In this document: in pieces, positions 51,884 to 60,810 of the stretch
How the letters are laid out: each line of letters begins with the position of its first letter
Numbering within the stretch: position 1 is the first letter of the stretch
NCBI RefSeq assembly: GCF_001559075.2
Contig: NZ_CP014015.2
Location: 2,108,001 to 2,172,000 of the forward strand
Source: Citrobacter amalonaticus
GTDB lineage: Bacteria; Pseudomonadota; Gammaproteobacteria; Enterobacterales; Enterobacteriaceae
Direction of reading: 5' to 3'
DNA: 64,000 bases
Program-made: the position numbers and the translations under genes
The notes under the pieces: generated by a model
Seen by the model: only the letters and a program-made list of their open reading frames with translations
Databases searched by the model: none
Told to the model about the DNA's origin: nothing

Positions 51884-52457
51884 CAGTCAGTTGCGCAGGC
51901 GTCAGTTGGTGTTGGGAAAGCGCGATATCCGTGCGGTCGCCCTGTTTGTCGTTTAGCTCAATACGTTCCAGATAGGTTTTTCCGGCCAGGTCGATGGTGG
52001 CGAAGATCTTATCCAGTGGCGTGGTGATCGGCGTCAGGCGCAGCGTCCAGCGACCCTCTCCGCTATCCGCAAACTCCACGCGGAAGTTTTGTTCCAGCAC
52101 CTTGCGGTCGGCCTGAAACAGCCCGCGCAGCAGGTGGTTAAACTGGAACATCTGCGGGTTGTTATCGGCGGTGATGGTCTGCGGCGGCTGACCGTTGATG
52201 GACTGCACCATTCGCGTATCGTCCAGCAACAATTGCATCGGGAACGGACGGGTTTGATCCCACAAAAGCCCCTGGTCACGGGCGATCAACATCGTTCCCG
52301 CGGATCGCAGCGGCTGCGGCAGATCCTTAATCGTCCGGGTTTGATCGAAATGCGCGCGGATCACCGGCTGTTCGGTAAAGCGCTGTTGCAATTCGTCGAG
52401 CGTCAACGCGCTAACAAACGGGCTGATAAGCAGCGCCAGCAGCGGTAGAAATCTCAT
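51852..52457 (-). CDS. apeL: APE cluster LolA-like periplasmic carrier (ApeL)
   Basis: The 201-residue protein has a signal peptide (MRFLPLLALLISPFVSA) and a LolA/outer-membrane lipoprotein carrier fold (FRVEFADSGEGRWTLRLTPI). It may carry the lipid-like product or mature lipoproteins through the periplasm between ApeM and ApeN. It overlaps apeK (four bases) and apeM (32 bases). Confidence 0.88.
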   Translation of the reverse strand: MRFLPLLALLISPFVSALTLDELQQRFTEQPVIRAHFDQTRTIKDLPQPLRSAGTMLIARDQGLLWDQTRPFPMQLLLDDTRMVQSINGQPPQTITADNNPQMFQFNHLLRGLFQADRKVLEQNFRVEFADSGEGRWTLRLTPITTPLDKIFATIDLAGKTYLERIELNDKQGDRTDIALSQHQLTPAQLTDDERQRFAAQ

Positions 52458-52876
52458 GGCGTTACTCCCATTCGTTCAAACAGAATGTCCGGGCAGACGA
52501 AGCACATTTCGCGGCTTTTCTCTTCCACCGCGACCTGAATGGTGTAACCCGTCGTCGCGCGTTTCCCGCTTTCGGCATCGAAAATTTCATAGCCAATGCG
52601 CAGGCGGTTTTCGAACTCTTCCAGACGCGCGCGTACGCGAATGCGCTGTTCAAAGGTCAGCGGATTGCGGTATTTGACGCGGGTATCCACCACCGGCCAC
52701 AGGTAGCCGGAGGCTTTCATCTGGCGATAGCCGTAGTCGAACTGGTTCAGCAGCGCTTCGCGGGCGATCTCGAAGTAACGGAAATAGTTGCCATGCCATG
52801 CCACGCCCATCATATCGACGTCGTGAAACGGAATGGTCAGCTCAACTTCAGCCGTAAAGCGGGGATCGTTCAGCAC
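52454..52876 (-). CDS. apeK: APE cluster 4HBT-type thioesterase (ApeK)
   Basis: The 140-residue hotdog thioesterase has FHDVDMMGVAWHGNYFRYFE, with D21 at the catalytic Asp of 4-hydroxybenzoyl-CoA-type thioesterases. It starts at GTG 52876, preceded by AAGGAG at six bases. It likely releases acyl chains or edits stalled carrier proteins. It lies three bases after apeJ. Confidence 0.88.
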   Translation of the reverse strand: MLNDPRFTAEVELTIPFHDVDMMGVAWHGNYFRYFEIAREALLNQFDYGYRQMKASGYLWPVVDTRVKYRNPLTFEQRIRVRARLEEFENRLRIGYEIFDAESGKRATTGYTIQVAVEEKSREMCFVCPDILFERMGVTP

Positions 52877-52879
52877 CCT

Positions 52880-54571
52880 TTACTCCTTGTTTTTGGGTTC
52901 CGGCAACTGCCAGAAATCGAAAAAGTTAAACCAGTCGAGTGGCGACTGTAACGCGTAATGCTCAAGACGTTCGGCATAGCGGTCGATGGTCTGCTGTAGC
53001 GCCTGCTGGCGTTCGGCACGCGGTAGTACCAGCGGATCGGCGAACGGCTCGCAGTGAATGCACAGCTTCTCCTGCTGACGCAGGGCAAAGAGGAGATCCA
53101 CCGGGCAGCGCAAGATTGAGGCAAGGATAAATGGCCCCTGCGGGAACGGGGCGGCTTGCCCCATGAAACGGCTCCAGCAGACGCGCCATTCGCCACCACG
53201 CTGGGGATTTACCGCAATGCGATCGCCGACAATAGCAATCCATTCCCCGCGCTCCAGCTTCTCTTTGAGCGCAATGGCGGTGTCCGGGCCGATGTCGGTC
53301 ACTGGCATCAGGTTGAGTCCGGCCTGCGGCGCCATCTCTTCCATAATCTGCTTAAAACGCCGGGCGTTATCGCTGAACACCAGCGCGTTGATGGTTTTGC
53401 TGCCCTGCAACTGCGCCAGCGCGCGACAGGCTTCAACATCGCCCAGGTGGGAGGCCAGCAGTAGCTTACCGCGAGGATCGCTGACGTTCAGCGCCTCTTC
53501 AGCCCCTGGCGCAAACACCACGTCGCGGCCAAAATGCAGTTCACCGCGCCAGCTGGCGATTTTATCGAGCATCGCGTTGCCGAAGCGCAGAAAGTGTTGA
53601 TAACTGGTGAGGTTAGCTGGAACTGGCCTCTGGCGTGCGGCCAACTGCGCATGCACGCGGGCGATCCAGTTCTGTGAAGCGCGGCGTGCAGAGGACGCGG
53701 TCAGCCAGTAGACGCCGACCACCGGCCAGAGCAGCAACGTGAACGCCTTGCGTCCCAGCAAACGCCATACCCATAGCATCAGGCGCATTCCCCACAGCCC
53801 TTTCACCTCCTGCTGGCGCGCCCAGTGCGGCGACGTTCGACGCAGCAGCAGTGACGGGATGCGTGGCAACATGCCGAAGAACAGGCGCGTGTGCATCAGC
53901 GAAATGCGACAGTTATCTTTGAAAGCATCGAAGTGCGACAGTCCGTCCGGCGGATAGGTCACGCGAGTCGGGACAAAATAGCTGGGGGTGCCCTGCCACC
54001 AGAGACGCACCATCACTTCGGTGTCGAAATCCATCCTCTTGCCAAGCGTCACCCGCTGCGCCAGCTGGCGCGTAGGACCGACAGGGTAGACGCGAAAGCC
54101 GCACATGCTGTCTTTCAGTTGCAGGGACAGGGTTTCAATCCAGACCCAGACATGGGTTATCCAGCGCCCGTACAGGCGCGAACGGGGAATGGAATCATCG
54201 TAAATCGGCTGTCCGGAGATCAGCGCGGCGGGATGGGTCTGCGCCAGTTCCAGCAGTTTTGGGATGTCTTCAATGGCATGTTGACCATCGGCATCGACCT
54301 GGACGGCATGGGTAAATCCGGCTTCTGCCGCCGCCTCTAATCCACGGATCACCGCCGCGCCTTTTCCGGCGTTTTCCGCCAGACGGATTAAGGTCAGACC
54401 GGCGGTGTCCACGGTGAGTCTGTCCAGTTCCTGCTGCGTGGTTGCATCGCTGCCGTCGTCCACCACAATACACGGCAGATTAAACGGCTGCAGGCGTGTC
54501 AGGACACGCGACATCATGGCGCCGTGGTTATAGCAGGGGATCAGCACGCAGGGGGAAAAGGTTAACGACAT
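52880..54571 (-). CDS. apeJ: APE cluster glycosyltransferase-acyltransferase fusion (ApeJ)
   Basis: The 563-residue protein joins two domains. Residues 1-230 are a family 2 glycosyltransferase (LIPCYNHGAMMSRVL; VVDDGSD; QVDADGQH with the DxD-like acids). Residues about 290-560 are an LpxL/HtrB-type acyltransferase with ASHLGDVEAC. A membrane helix pair near 250-275 links them. It would attach a sugar or acyl group to the polyene-lipid anchor. It overlaps apeI by ten bases. Confidence 0.88.
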   Translation of the reverse strand: MSLTFSPCVLIPCYNHGAMMSRVLTRLQPFNLPCIVVDDGSDATTQQELDRLTVDTAGLTLIRLAENAGKGAAVIRGLEAAAEAGFTHAVQVDADGQHAIEDIPKLLELAQTHPAALISGQPIYDDSIPRSRLYGRWITHVWVWIETLSLQLKDSMCGFRVYPVGPTRQLAQRVTLGKRMDFDTEVMVRLWWQGTPSYFVPTRVTYPPDGLSHFDAFKDNCRISLMHTRLFFGMLPRIPSLLLRRTSPHWARQQEVKGLWGMRLMLWVWRLLGRKAFTLLLWPVVGVYWLTASSARRASQNWIARVHAQLAARQRPVPANLTSYQHFLRFGNAMLDKIASWRGELHFGRDVVFAPGAEEALNVSDPRGKLLLASHLGDVEACRALAQLQGSKTINALVFSDNARRFKQIMEEMAPQAGLNLMPVTDIGPDTAIALKEKLERGEWIAIVGDRIAVNPQRGGEWRVCWSRFMGQAAPFPQGPFILASILRCPVDLLFALRQQEKLCIHCEPFADPLVLPRAERQQALQQTIDRYAERLEHYALQSPLDWFNFFDFWQLPEPKNKE

Positions 54572-54915
54572 AGTCGGATCTTCCCGCTGCTGGCGGTATG
54601 GCGCGCGTCGCCATCGTGGCGTTGATAGCTGAACGTCAGGATCTGACGCGCCTCCTGCCAGCTCAGCGTTAGCGTGACGGTGTTTTCCGGCAGCAGCGGC
54701 GCCTGGAACTTCACGTTCTGAATGCTGTGAAAACGCCAGCCGGGAGCGAGCAGGGTGGTGGCATAGTGCATCACCCAGTCCATCTGCGCGACGCCCGGCA
54801 GCAGCGGCTGCACGGCAAAATGACCGCTAAACCAGAACAGGGAAGGATCGAGGTGCAGGACGATCTCTACCTGTTGGGGCTGTGCCTGATGGCGCTCAAT
54901 TTCATGGGGTATCAT
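54562..54915 (-). CDS. apeI: APE cluster hotdog dehydratase partner (ApeI)
   Basis: The protein is 117 residues from ATG 54915 (MIPHEIERHQ), preceded by AGGAG at seven bases; an upstream in-frame start at 54945 lies inside apeH and has no such site. It is a FabZ-like hotdog protein (FWFSGHFAVQPLLPGVAQMDWV keeps H in GHF and PLLPGV). It forms the dehydratase with ApeP. It overlaps the apeH end by 14 bases. Confidence 0.88.
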   Translation of the reverse strand: MIPHEIERHQAQPQQVEIVLHLDPSLFWFSGHFAVQPLLPGVAQMDWVMHYATTLLAPGWRFHSIQNVKFQAPLLPENTVTLTLSWQEARQILTFSYQRHDGDARHTASSGKIRLCR

Positions 54916-56263
54916 GAAACAACTCCTGTAATTGCGCATAGACACGCTTATTCATACTGTTGACCGGGATTTCGTCGATGACCCGCCAGTAACGCGGTAC
55001 GGCGACCGGCTCGAGCCACGGCAGAAGCGCTCGCCGCCACGTCAGCTCCTGCGTTTTTCCCCCGCTGTTCTGCCAGCGCTGGCGCGCCTCGTCATCCAGT
55101 ACCAGCAGTACGCCCACGCCCTGGCGACCGCCGCGGGTGATCGGCAGGGCGGCGACTTCGCGGATGCCCTTCAGCTCCAGCAGGCGGTGTTCGACTTCGC
55201 TGAGCGAAATGCGCTTCTCTTCAATTTTGACTACCCGTCCACGACGTCCCATCAGACGGAACTGGCCGTTTGGCTCAAATTGCAGGATATCGTCGAGCAA
55301 CAGACCGTTAGCATCGGCAATCAGCGGAGAAAAGACGCGAAATGCGGCATCTTCTGCGGTAAATGACACGCCAGGGAAGGGTAGCCAGGCGACGTTCTCC
55401 TGCTGACGATAGCGCCAGGCGAGAATACCGGTTTCGGTGCTACCGTAGATTTCATCCGGCCAGACGTTCAGCCAGGCGGCGGTTTGCGTGACGTCCTGCC
55501 ACGGTAACATGCCGCCCGCCGACAAAATCATTGCCACTGGCGGTGCGGGAAGCTGGTGGTCGAGACGTTTTAAAAACGCCGGGCTGCTGATGAACACATA
55601 GCGATGTTCGTGACCCAGCGCAGCCAGTTGCTCCGCGTAGTAGAGCATGGCTGCATGCAGCGGCAGGCCAAGGGCCATTGGCAGGAAAATACGGAACGTC
55701 AGACCGTATAGATGCTGCGGCACGACGGAGGCTACCACCCGGCACCCCGTCAGGCGGTCGGCAAAGCGCGCCGCCAGCAGTTCGGCTTCGTGGTCCAGAC
55801 GGGCAACAGGTTTGACGATGCGCTTCGGCTGTCCCGTCGAACCGGAGGTAAACAGCTCAACATACGCATCGTGGCGCAGGGGCGGGAAGAAGCACGCCTC
55901 ATCGCTGAGCGTCATTGCTGAGCTGACCACCCACAGCGGCCCTTGCCAGCCGAGCGTTTTATCGCTCAGCACACCGTCAAACAACGCCCGCTGCTCGTCG
56001 AGCAAAGAGACGCGATTATGCCCCGGAATCACGGGCGTTTTCCCCGCATGCAGGGTCGCCAGCAACGCGACAATAAACAGATAGCTGTTTTCAAAACAGA
56101 GCGCCCAGCGATCGCCTTCCTGCTGTTGCAGGTGTGCCATCAGTTGCGCGACATCGTGGCGCAAGTGACCGAGCGTCCAGTGGCGTTCGTCCAGCCAGGC
56201 GACAGGCGTGTTCGCTGGACGGGGGGAGGTGAGCCATTCGGCAAGCGTCAGGGTCTGTTTCAT
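54902..56263 (-). CDS. apeH: APE cluster AMP-dependent acyl/aryl ligase (ApeH)
   Basis: The protein is 453 residues from ATG 56263 (MKQTLTLAEW), which overlaps the apeG stop (ATGA); a longer frame lies inside apeG. The AMP-binding motif is LFTSGSTGQPKRIVK, with YGSTETG and the hinge region GRRGRVVKIEEKRISL. It activates the aryl starter (4-hydroxybenzoate-like in studied APEs) and loads it on a carrier protein. Confidence 0.9.
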   Translation of the reverse strand: MKQTLTLAEWLTSPRPANTPVAWLDERHWTLGHLRHDVAQLMAHLQQQEGDRWALCFENSYLFIVALLATLHAGKTPVIPGHNRVSLLDEQRALFDGVLSDKTLGWQGPLWVVSSAMTLSDEACFFPPLRHDAYVELFTSGSTGQPKRIVKPVARLDHEAELLAARFADRLTGCRVVASVVPQHLYGLTFRIFLPMALGLPLHAAMLYYAEQLAALGHEHRYVFISSPAFLKRLDHQLPAPPVAMILSAGGMLPWQDVTQTAAWLNVWPDEIYGSTETGILAWRYRQQENVAWLPFPGVSFTAEDAAFRVFSPLIADANGLLLDDILQFEPNGQFRLMGRRGRVVKIEEKRISLSEVEHRLLELKGIREVAALPITRGGRQGVGVLLVLDDEARQRWQNSGGKTQELTWRRALLPWLEPVAVPRYWRVIDEIPVNSMNKRVYAQLQELFHDTP

Positions 56264-56832
56264 TGTGAATCTCGATTCATCATCCAATGGCGTACCAGCC
56301 ATTCGCTGCCCATCAGTAACCCCATCAGCAGGTAGGCAATCATGCCATTCCATGCGGTCCACATCGCCATATCGCCATGGAGGGCGGTAAACAACGCCAC
56401 GCCGCCATTGACGATAAAAAAGGCGCACCAGATCTGCGTCACCCGGCGGGTGTATCGCACCGCCACATCCGGAAGCTGGGGATCGCGCAGTCGCGCCAGT
56501 CGTTCAACGATGGGCATCGATGACCAGAGCGAACCGCCAAAAACGGCAAGCATGACGGCATTCACGACAACCGGATAAAACAGCAGAAGCTGATGGGTTT
56601 TAAGCAGGTAACTGGCGACGCACAGGGTGATACCCACTGCTGCCACCACCTGAGTGACTATGCGCAGCGGACCCGCCTGTCGCCGGGTCTGGCGAAAGCG
56701 TAAGAACAGCAGGAGTGCCATCAGCGGCAGTAACCACTGCAGGCTGTGGTGCGCCAGACCAAACCAAATCAGGAAAGGCCAGGCAAGCAACAGCACGCCT
56801 GTCAGCACAGGCAATGTGCGAATGCCGGACAC
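56260..56832 (-). CDS. apeG: APE cluster COG4648-type membrane protein (ApeG)
   Basis: The 190-residue protein has about five hydrophobic helices (LLLAWPFLIWFGLAHH; VTQVVAAVGITLCVASYLL) and basic loops. It starts at GTG 56832. The family occurs in APE clusters, function unknown. It lies six bases after apeF and overlaps apeH. Confidence 0.82.
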   Translation of the reverse strand: MSGIRTLPVLTGVLLLAWPFLIWFGLAHHSLQWLLPLMALLLFLRFRQTRRQAGPLRIVTQVVAAVGITLCVASYLLKTHQLLLFYPVVVNAVMLAVFGGSLWSSMPIVERLARLRDPQLPDVAVRYTRRVTQIWCAFFIVNGGVALFTALHGDMAMWTAWNGMIAYLLMGLLMGSEWLVRHWMMNRDSQ

Positions 56833-56838
56833 GGCGAA

Positions 56839-57090
56839 TCAGGCTTCTTTAAGCAGGCGTTCTACCGCGTCAACGACATCCTGCACGGTGCGTACGGCTT
56901 TGAACTCTTCCGGCTTGATCTTCTTACCGGTTTTCTTTTGCAGATGGACGATCATGTCGACCGCATCGATGCTGTCCAGCTCAAGATCTTCGTACAGACG
57001 CGCCTCAGGTTTGATGTCCTGCGGGTCTATCTCAAACAGCTTAACCAGCAGCGCAGAGACTTCGTCATAAATGGCGTGTTGATCGGTCAT
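56839..57090 (-). CDS. apeF: APE cluster acyl carrier protein (ApeF)
   Basis: The 83-residue acidic carrier protein has the phosphopantetheine site S40 in DLELDSIDAVDM. It carries intermediates in polyene synthesis and should be modified by AcpT. Twelve bases separate it from apeE. Confidence 0.92.
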   Translation of the reverse strand: MTDQHAIYDEVSALLVKLFEIDPQDIKPEARLYEDLELDSIDAVDMIVHLQKKTGKKIKPEEFKAVRTVQDVVDAVERLLKEA

Positions 57091-57102
57091 AACGGACTCT
57101 CC

Positions 57103-57360
57103 TCAGGCACGTTGCGCATTAATGAACGATGCCAGCGTGGCGACGGAGAAGAAGTGCCGACGCATCTCTTCACTTTCCGCGGAAAGCACCACACCGTACT
57201 GATTTTTTACCGCCAGTCCCAGTTCCAGGGCATCAATCGAGTCCAGCCCCAGGCCGTCGCCAAACAGCGCCGCCTCGGTGTCAATGTCGTCTGTCGACAG
57301 TTCGTCCAGATTCAATGTTGTTATGATGAGATTTTTAATTTCAAGATAAAGCGCTTGCAT
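57103..57360 (-). CDS. apeE: APE cluster acyl carrier protein (ApeE)
   Basis: The 85-residue carrier protein has S41 in GLGLDSIDALEL. Two adjacent ATGs (57363, 57360) are possible; AGGA is seven bases before the second. It overlaps the apeD end by about 20 bases. Confidence 0.92.
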   Translation of the reverse strand: MQALYLEIKNLIITTLNLDELSTDDIDTEAALFGDGLGLDSIDALELGLAVKNQYGVVLSAESEEMRRHFFSVATLASFINAQRA

Positions 57361-58156
57361 CATTAATTCCTGAGAGAGGTAACGTACCTGGTTGTAATTG
57401 AAGCAAAAGATGCCGGTTTAGCTGTCTTGCCGCCAGCGCCGGTTCTTGTAAATTTGCGTCGTAAAAGTGGTCAATCTTCACCCGCTCGCGTACCTCGACG
57501 GTAAACAGCGGTTTTGTGGGGGGCACCTGATACCATTTGCTTTCTTTATCCAGCATGCGCTGGCTGCAATGGATGGTCACTACGCGAATATCGCTGCCGC
57601 AGCGCACGGCGATATTCGCCGCGCCGCGTTGCAGCGTCATGGTCTCACCGGGGCGAGTGCGGGTGCCTTCGGGGAAAATTAAAATCGTATCGCCCTGCGC
57701 CAGGCGTTGTTGGCTGGCTGGTAACAGGGCGTCGGCCTGGCTGTTCACCAGATAATCCGCGGCACGCACTACGCCGCTAAGGAACGGGTTCTTCAGCAGC
57801 GCGCTCTTCACCAGACAGTCTGTTTCGGGCATCACCGACGCCAGCAGGACATAATCGATCAGGGTGGGGTGATTTGCGACCACCAGACATCCGCGTTCCT
57901 GACGCAAAATATCCACCCCGTTCATCTGATAATCCAGCACGCCCAGCACCCGGGTTACCGTTAAAAAGAGACGGAAACTGGCGGCAATGCTGCGTCGGGC
58001 AATGCGGCGACGCCGGGCATTGTCCCATACGAACACTAATAAAATGTTAAACCAGACGACCGAAAGCAGCAGCCCACCGAGTCCGAAGAGGGCGAAGCAG
58101 AAGCCGGTCATGGCGATCCGCCAGAGTCGGTTCAGCATGGAGATAACCCCTTTCAT
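57341..58156 (-). CDS. apeD: APE cluster PlsC-like acyltransferase (ApeD)
   Basis: The 271-residue membrane-bound acyltransferase has an N-terminal hydrophobic segment (about residues 14-40), the HX4D motif in VVANHPTLIDYVLL and FPEGTRTRPG, both PlsC-family signatures. It may transfer the polyene acyl chain to a lipid or glycolipid acceptor. Its ATG overlaps apeC (ATGA). Confidence 0.88.
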   Translation of the reverse strand: MKGVISMLNRLWRIAMTGFCFALFGLGGLLLSVVWFNILLVFVWDNARRRRIARRSIAASFRLFLTVTRVLGVLDYQMNGVDILRQERGCLVVANHPTLIDYVLLASVMPETDCLVKSALLKNPFLSGVVRAADYLVNSQADALLPASQQRLAQGDTILIFPEGTRTRPGETMTLQRGAANIAVRCGSDIRVVTIHCSQRMLDKESKWYQVPPTKPLFTVEVRERVKIDHFYDANLQEPALAARQLNRHLLLQLQPGTLPLSGINDASALS

Positions 58157-58875
58157 GACCGACTCCAGTGCCAGTTCACTCGCTCACCCGGAAGAGTAAA
58201 CGAGCTGGCATTCTGCAAATAGTGCTGTAAAAACAACAGGCTTTGCGGGAGTGCCGTTTCAGCGCCAGCCTGAGTCGGTTCGCTCTGACACACCCAGTCG
58301 TTGCCTGCTTCGCAGACCAGCGCGGTGGCGTAAGGCCAGGTTGGCATATTTTCCGGGAGGCGCGGGTGGTAAAACTCGGGAAGAAAACCGTCGAAATCGA
58401 CCATCAGCACACGCTGATAACCCGCCTGTAGCAGGCAGATGATTTCACATAGCCCCTGCTGGAAGCTATCGCGTCCGGCAGAAAGTGATGACGAGACGAT
58501 AGGGTGTTTAGCCGCGATGGTCAGGTTGCCCACCGCTGAATTGTGTACCGACAGGGCAAAATCGGTCGGTGAGAGCGCCTGCTCCGTCGCCAGCGCATGC
58601 AGAATCCGGTAGTTACGTTCGAGTTCTCCGTGGCGACTGGTGTATAGCACCGCATCAATATCGTGGCGACGCAGCATCGCCAGCCCGCACTCGACGGCCA
58701 GTTTACTGCCGGAGCTAAGACGACGGGCGGTCATCATCGGCAGTTCACGCAGTTTGCCTTGTGCCGCCGACGGATCGATGGCGTGCGGATGCCGTGACCA
58801 TTGCAGCCACTGTATCAATTCGCTCAGACCTGGCGCCATCGCCCGCCAGTCGGTAATGTTTAGTGAGAATTTCAT
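58153..58875 (-). CDS. apeC: APE cluster chain-length-factor-like half ketosynthase (ApeC)
   Basis: The 240-residue protein corresponds to the N-terminal half of a ketosynthase (VHNSAVGNLTIAAKHPIVSS). No Cys lies in the expected active-site position (SSSLSAGRDSFQQG), so it should not condense by itself. It matches the role of a chain-length factor paired with ApeO. The start is ATG 58875; a TTG one codon earlier is possible. Confidence 0.83.
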   Translation of the reverse strand: MKFSLNITDWRAMAPGLSELIQWLQWSRHPHAIDPSAAQGKLRELPMMTARRLSSGSKLAVECGLAMLRRHDIDAVLYTSRHGELERNYRILHALATEQALSPTDFALSVHNSAVGNLTIAAKHPIVSSSLSAGRDSFQQGLCEIICLLQAGYQRVLMVDFDGFLPEFYHPRLPENMPTWPYATALVCEAGNDWVCQSEPTQAGAETALPQSLLFLQHYLQNASSFTLPGERVNWHWSRS

Positions 58876-58929
58876 CAACGCGCGTCCGCGGTAAACCGGT
58901 GATTCCAGTAGCGTTCAGATGCTACTTTG

Positions 58930-59991
58930 TTATTTTTTCTTCTGACATATCAATAAGGTATGTCCAACGCCTAAGTTGTCGTGGCGTTCATCCACCTGGA
59001 ACCCTGCCTTGTCCAGATAGCCATAAAATTTCTCTGCGCTGTAGAAACGGCTGTTGCCGTTCGCCATGCAGGTAAAATAAAGCGAAGACGCATTCAAACT
59101 GAATGAGGCGGCTTCAAAACGCTGTGCATCCCAGAACAGCTCCATAATGCACAGCCTTGCGCCGGGTTTCATCACACGGGCAACCTTGCTGAGCATGGCG
59201 ACAATTTGCTCCGGTGAAAAACAGTCAAGAAATTGACTCATCCACCAGATATCGGCCTCGGTGGGTAAAGGCGCGTCGCCAAGCATATCCACTGCATGAA
59301 AATCGATGCGATCGGATAATCCTGCATTTTCGATATTTTCGCGGGCAAGTGCAATTTGTTGTGGCAAATCTAATAACGTTATCGCGATATTTTCGTCGAA
59401 TTGACTACAGCGTATTGCCCATTTTCCCGTATTTCCGCCTACATCGTACAGGGTTGCAGGACAACTGGCGAATACATGCGGTAATGCCGCGTCAAACGCC
59501 CCGTCAGAATAGTAATGATCGAAGGCGAACCAACTTTCACGTGCGGACGGCGGTAATTGCGACAATGCCGGATAAATGGTTGGCCAGTCGCCAAACACTT
59601 TTAACCCGGACGGTTTTCCTTCTTTCAGGGCATTCTCTAAAAAGAACAATCCCTGATAACAGACATCATGGGTGAAATCCATATTCACGCGAGTCATGGT
59701 GTCATGCAAAAGGAAATGTCCGATTTTCGCCAGATAATAGCGTCCCGCTTTATGGGTGATGATGCGCCCGCTTAATCCCATATCCAGTAATACGCTGACC
59801 GCATATTCGTTGACGTGGCTGTTTTCGGTAATGTCTTCCAGCGTTGCACCCTGTTTACCCTGGCGGTCAAGGTAGGCCAGTACATCAGCATTTCGCAGGC
59901 AAAGTGCGGTTTGAAACAGCATGGGGGCGAAGGCGATACGCTGCGCTTCAGTGATCGCATCCAGTGCGCTGAGGGGATCCTGTTCGTACAT
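58930..59991 (-). CDS. apeB: APE cluster SAM-dependent methyltransferase (ApeB)
   Basis: The 353-residue class I methyltransferase has an N-terminal winged-helix/dimerisation region (about 15-100; EDITENSHVNEYAVSVLLD) and the SAM motif YDVGGNTGKWAIR, followed by LLDLPQQI. It resembles small-molecule O-methyltransferases, though E. coli APE carries a methyl on the aryl ring, so C-methylation is possible. It is the first gene of the main operon; a terminator separates it from apeA. Confidence 0.85.
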   Translation of the reverse strand: MYEQDPLSALDAITEAQRIAFAPMLFQTALCLRNADVLAYLDRQGKQGATLEDITENSHVNEYAVSVLLDMGLSGRIITHKAGRYYLAKIGHFLLHDTMTRVNMDFTHDVCYQGLFFLENALKEGKPSGLKVFGDWPTIYPALSQLPPSARESWFAFDHYYSDGAFDAALPHVFASCPATLYDVGGNTGKWAIRCSQFDENIAITLLDLPQQIALARENIENAGLSDRIDFHAVDMLGDAPLPTEADIWWMSQFLDCFSPEQIVAMLSKVARVMKPGARLCIMELFWDAQRFEAASFSLNASSLYFTCMANGNSRFYSAEKFYGYLDKAGFQVDERHDNLGVGHTLLICQKKK

Positions 59992-60016
59992 GGCGAGTAC
60001 AACCTGTTAAGAAAAC

Positions 60017-60048
60017 AAAAAGAGATTATCGGGCCGAACGCGGCCCGA
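60017..60048 (-). terminator. Rho-independent terminator between apeA and apeB
   Basis: TCGGGCCG pairs perfectly with CGGCCCGA (60041-60048 with 60029-60036, four-base loop). On the minus strand it is followed within a few bases by CTCTTTTTG. It separates the lipoprotein gene from the operon, partly or fully. Confidence 0.75.
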
Positions 60049-60060
60049 CTTTAGGCGTTA

Positions 60061-60450
60061 TTACAGAGCCGCACCCGCAGACAGGTTCAACTGAATGTCT
60101 TTATCCAGGTTACGTACCCAGCGGTTGTAGTTTTTATGAATTTTACCGCCAGAAGCCTGCAGGTTGAGGCTGCTGTCGTATTTGATATCGTAGCTGGAGG
60201 CGGTGTAGGTAATACGCACTTCTGCAACATGGTCGCGAGACTGCTGACGCGCTTTGATCACGCCTGGACCCGCTTCCGTCATGATCCATTTACGCTGAAC
60301 GCCTGCTTTCAGGATCGCGTTTTTCACCTGATCCAGAGTATGGCCTGCAGTCACTGAAGAGTGAACCTGATCGATGGGGGCAGTACGCGCACAACCTGCC
60401 AGCGCACCGACAACGGCAATCGCCGCAAACCACTTAATGTATTGTTTCAT
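60061..60450 (-). CDS. apeA: Small lipoprotein, possible ApeA
   Basis: The 129-residue protein has a lipoprotein signal peptide (MKQYIKWFAAIAVVGALAGC, C20). The mature part has a YITTA-like beta pattern (VRITYTASSYDIKYDSSLNL) and an Asn/Tyr/Trp-rich segment. It resembles small outer-membrane lipoproteins. It is adjacent to apeB on the same strand but separated by a terminator. The symbol is a guess based on ape order; it could also be an independent chromosomal gene. GGGAG lies before the ATG. Confidence 0.7.
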   Translation of the reverse strand: MKQYIKWFAAIAVVGALAGCARTAPIDQVHSSVTAGHTLDQVKNAILKAGVQRKWIMTEAGPGVIKARQQSRDHVAEVRITYTASSYDIKYDSSLNLQASGGKIHKNYNRWVRNLDKDIQLNLSAGAAL

Positions 60451-60810
60451 GAAAACTCCCTATCAAAATCACTATTTATATTAACGTTGAATGCATTTCT
60501 GAATTTAGTTTTAGTAACAATAATACCGACTATTTTTAATGTTAACTTTGACGGAACACCGTGAAAATTCTGAAATTAATTCATGCACGCGGCAGAACGT
60601 TTATCTTCCGGATTATCATGGTATTAGTTAGTTTTCACTTAAATTAAACTGTCGATATCATTTAATTTGGATTAAATGCACTGCAGAAAAACCTGGAACG
60701 CATTTCGCGAAGGAAACCGCGCGCTTATTGAAACGTCCAGGTAACAAAAGCGCGCCTTATAATACTTTCACCTGTAAGTGAATAAAACTACCCTGGTTGG
60801 TAGGGCGGAT
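60451..60810. other. Intergenic region between apeA and yhhT
   Basis: The region is AT-rich and should hold the apeA promoter and possibly that of the whole cluster. An inverted repeat GCGCGCTT/AAGCGCGC (60719-60726 and 60748-60755) may mark the yhhT 3' end. No ORF is supported. Confidence 0.5.
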
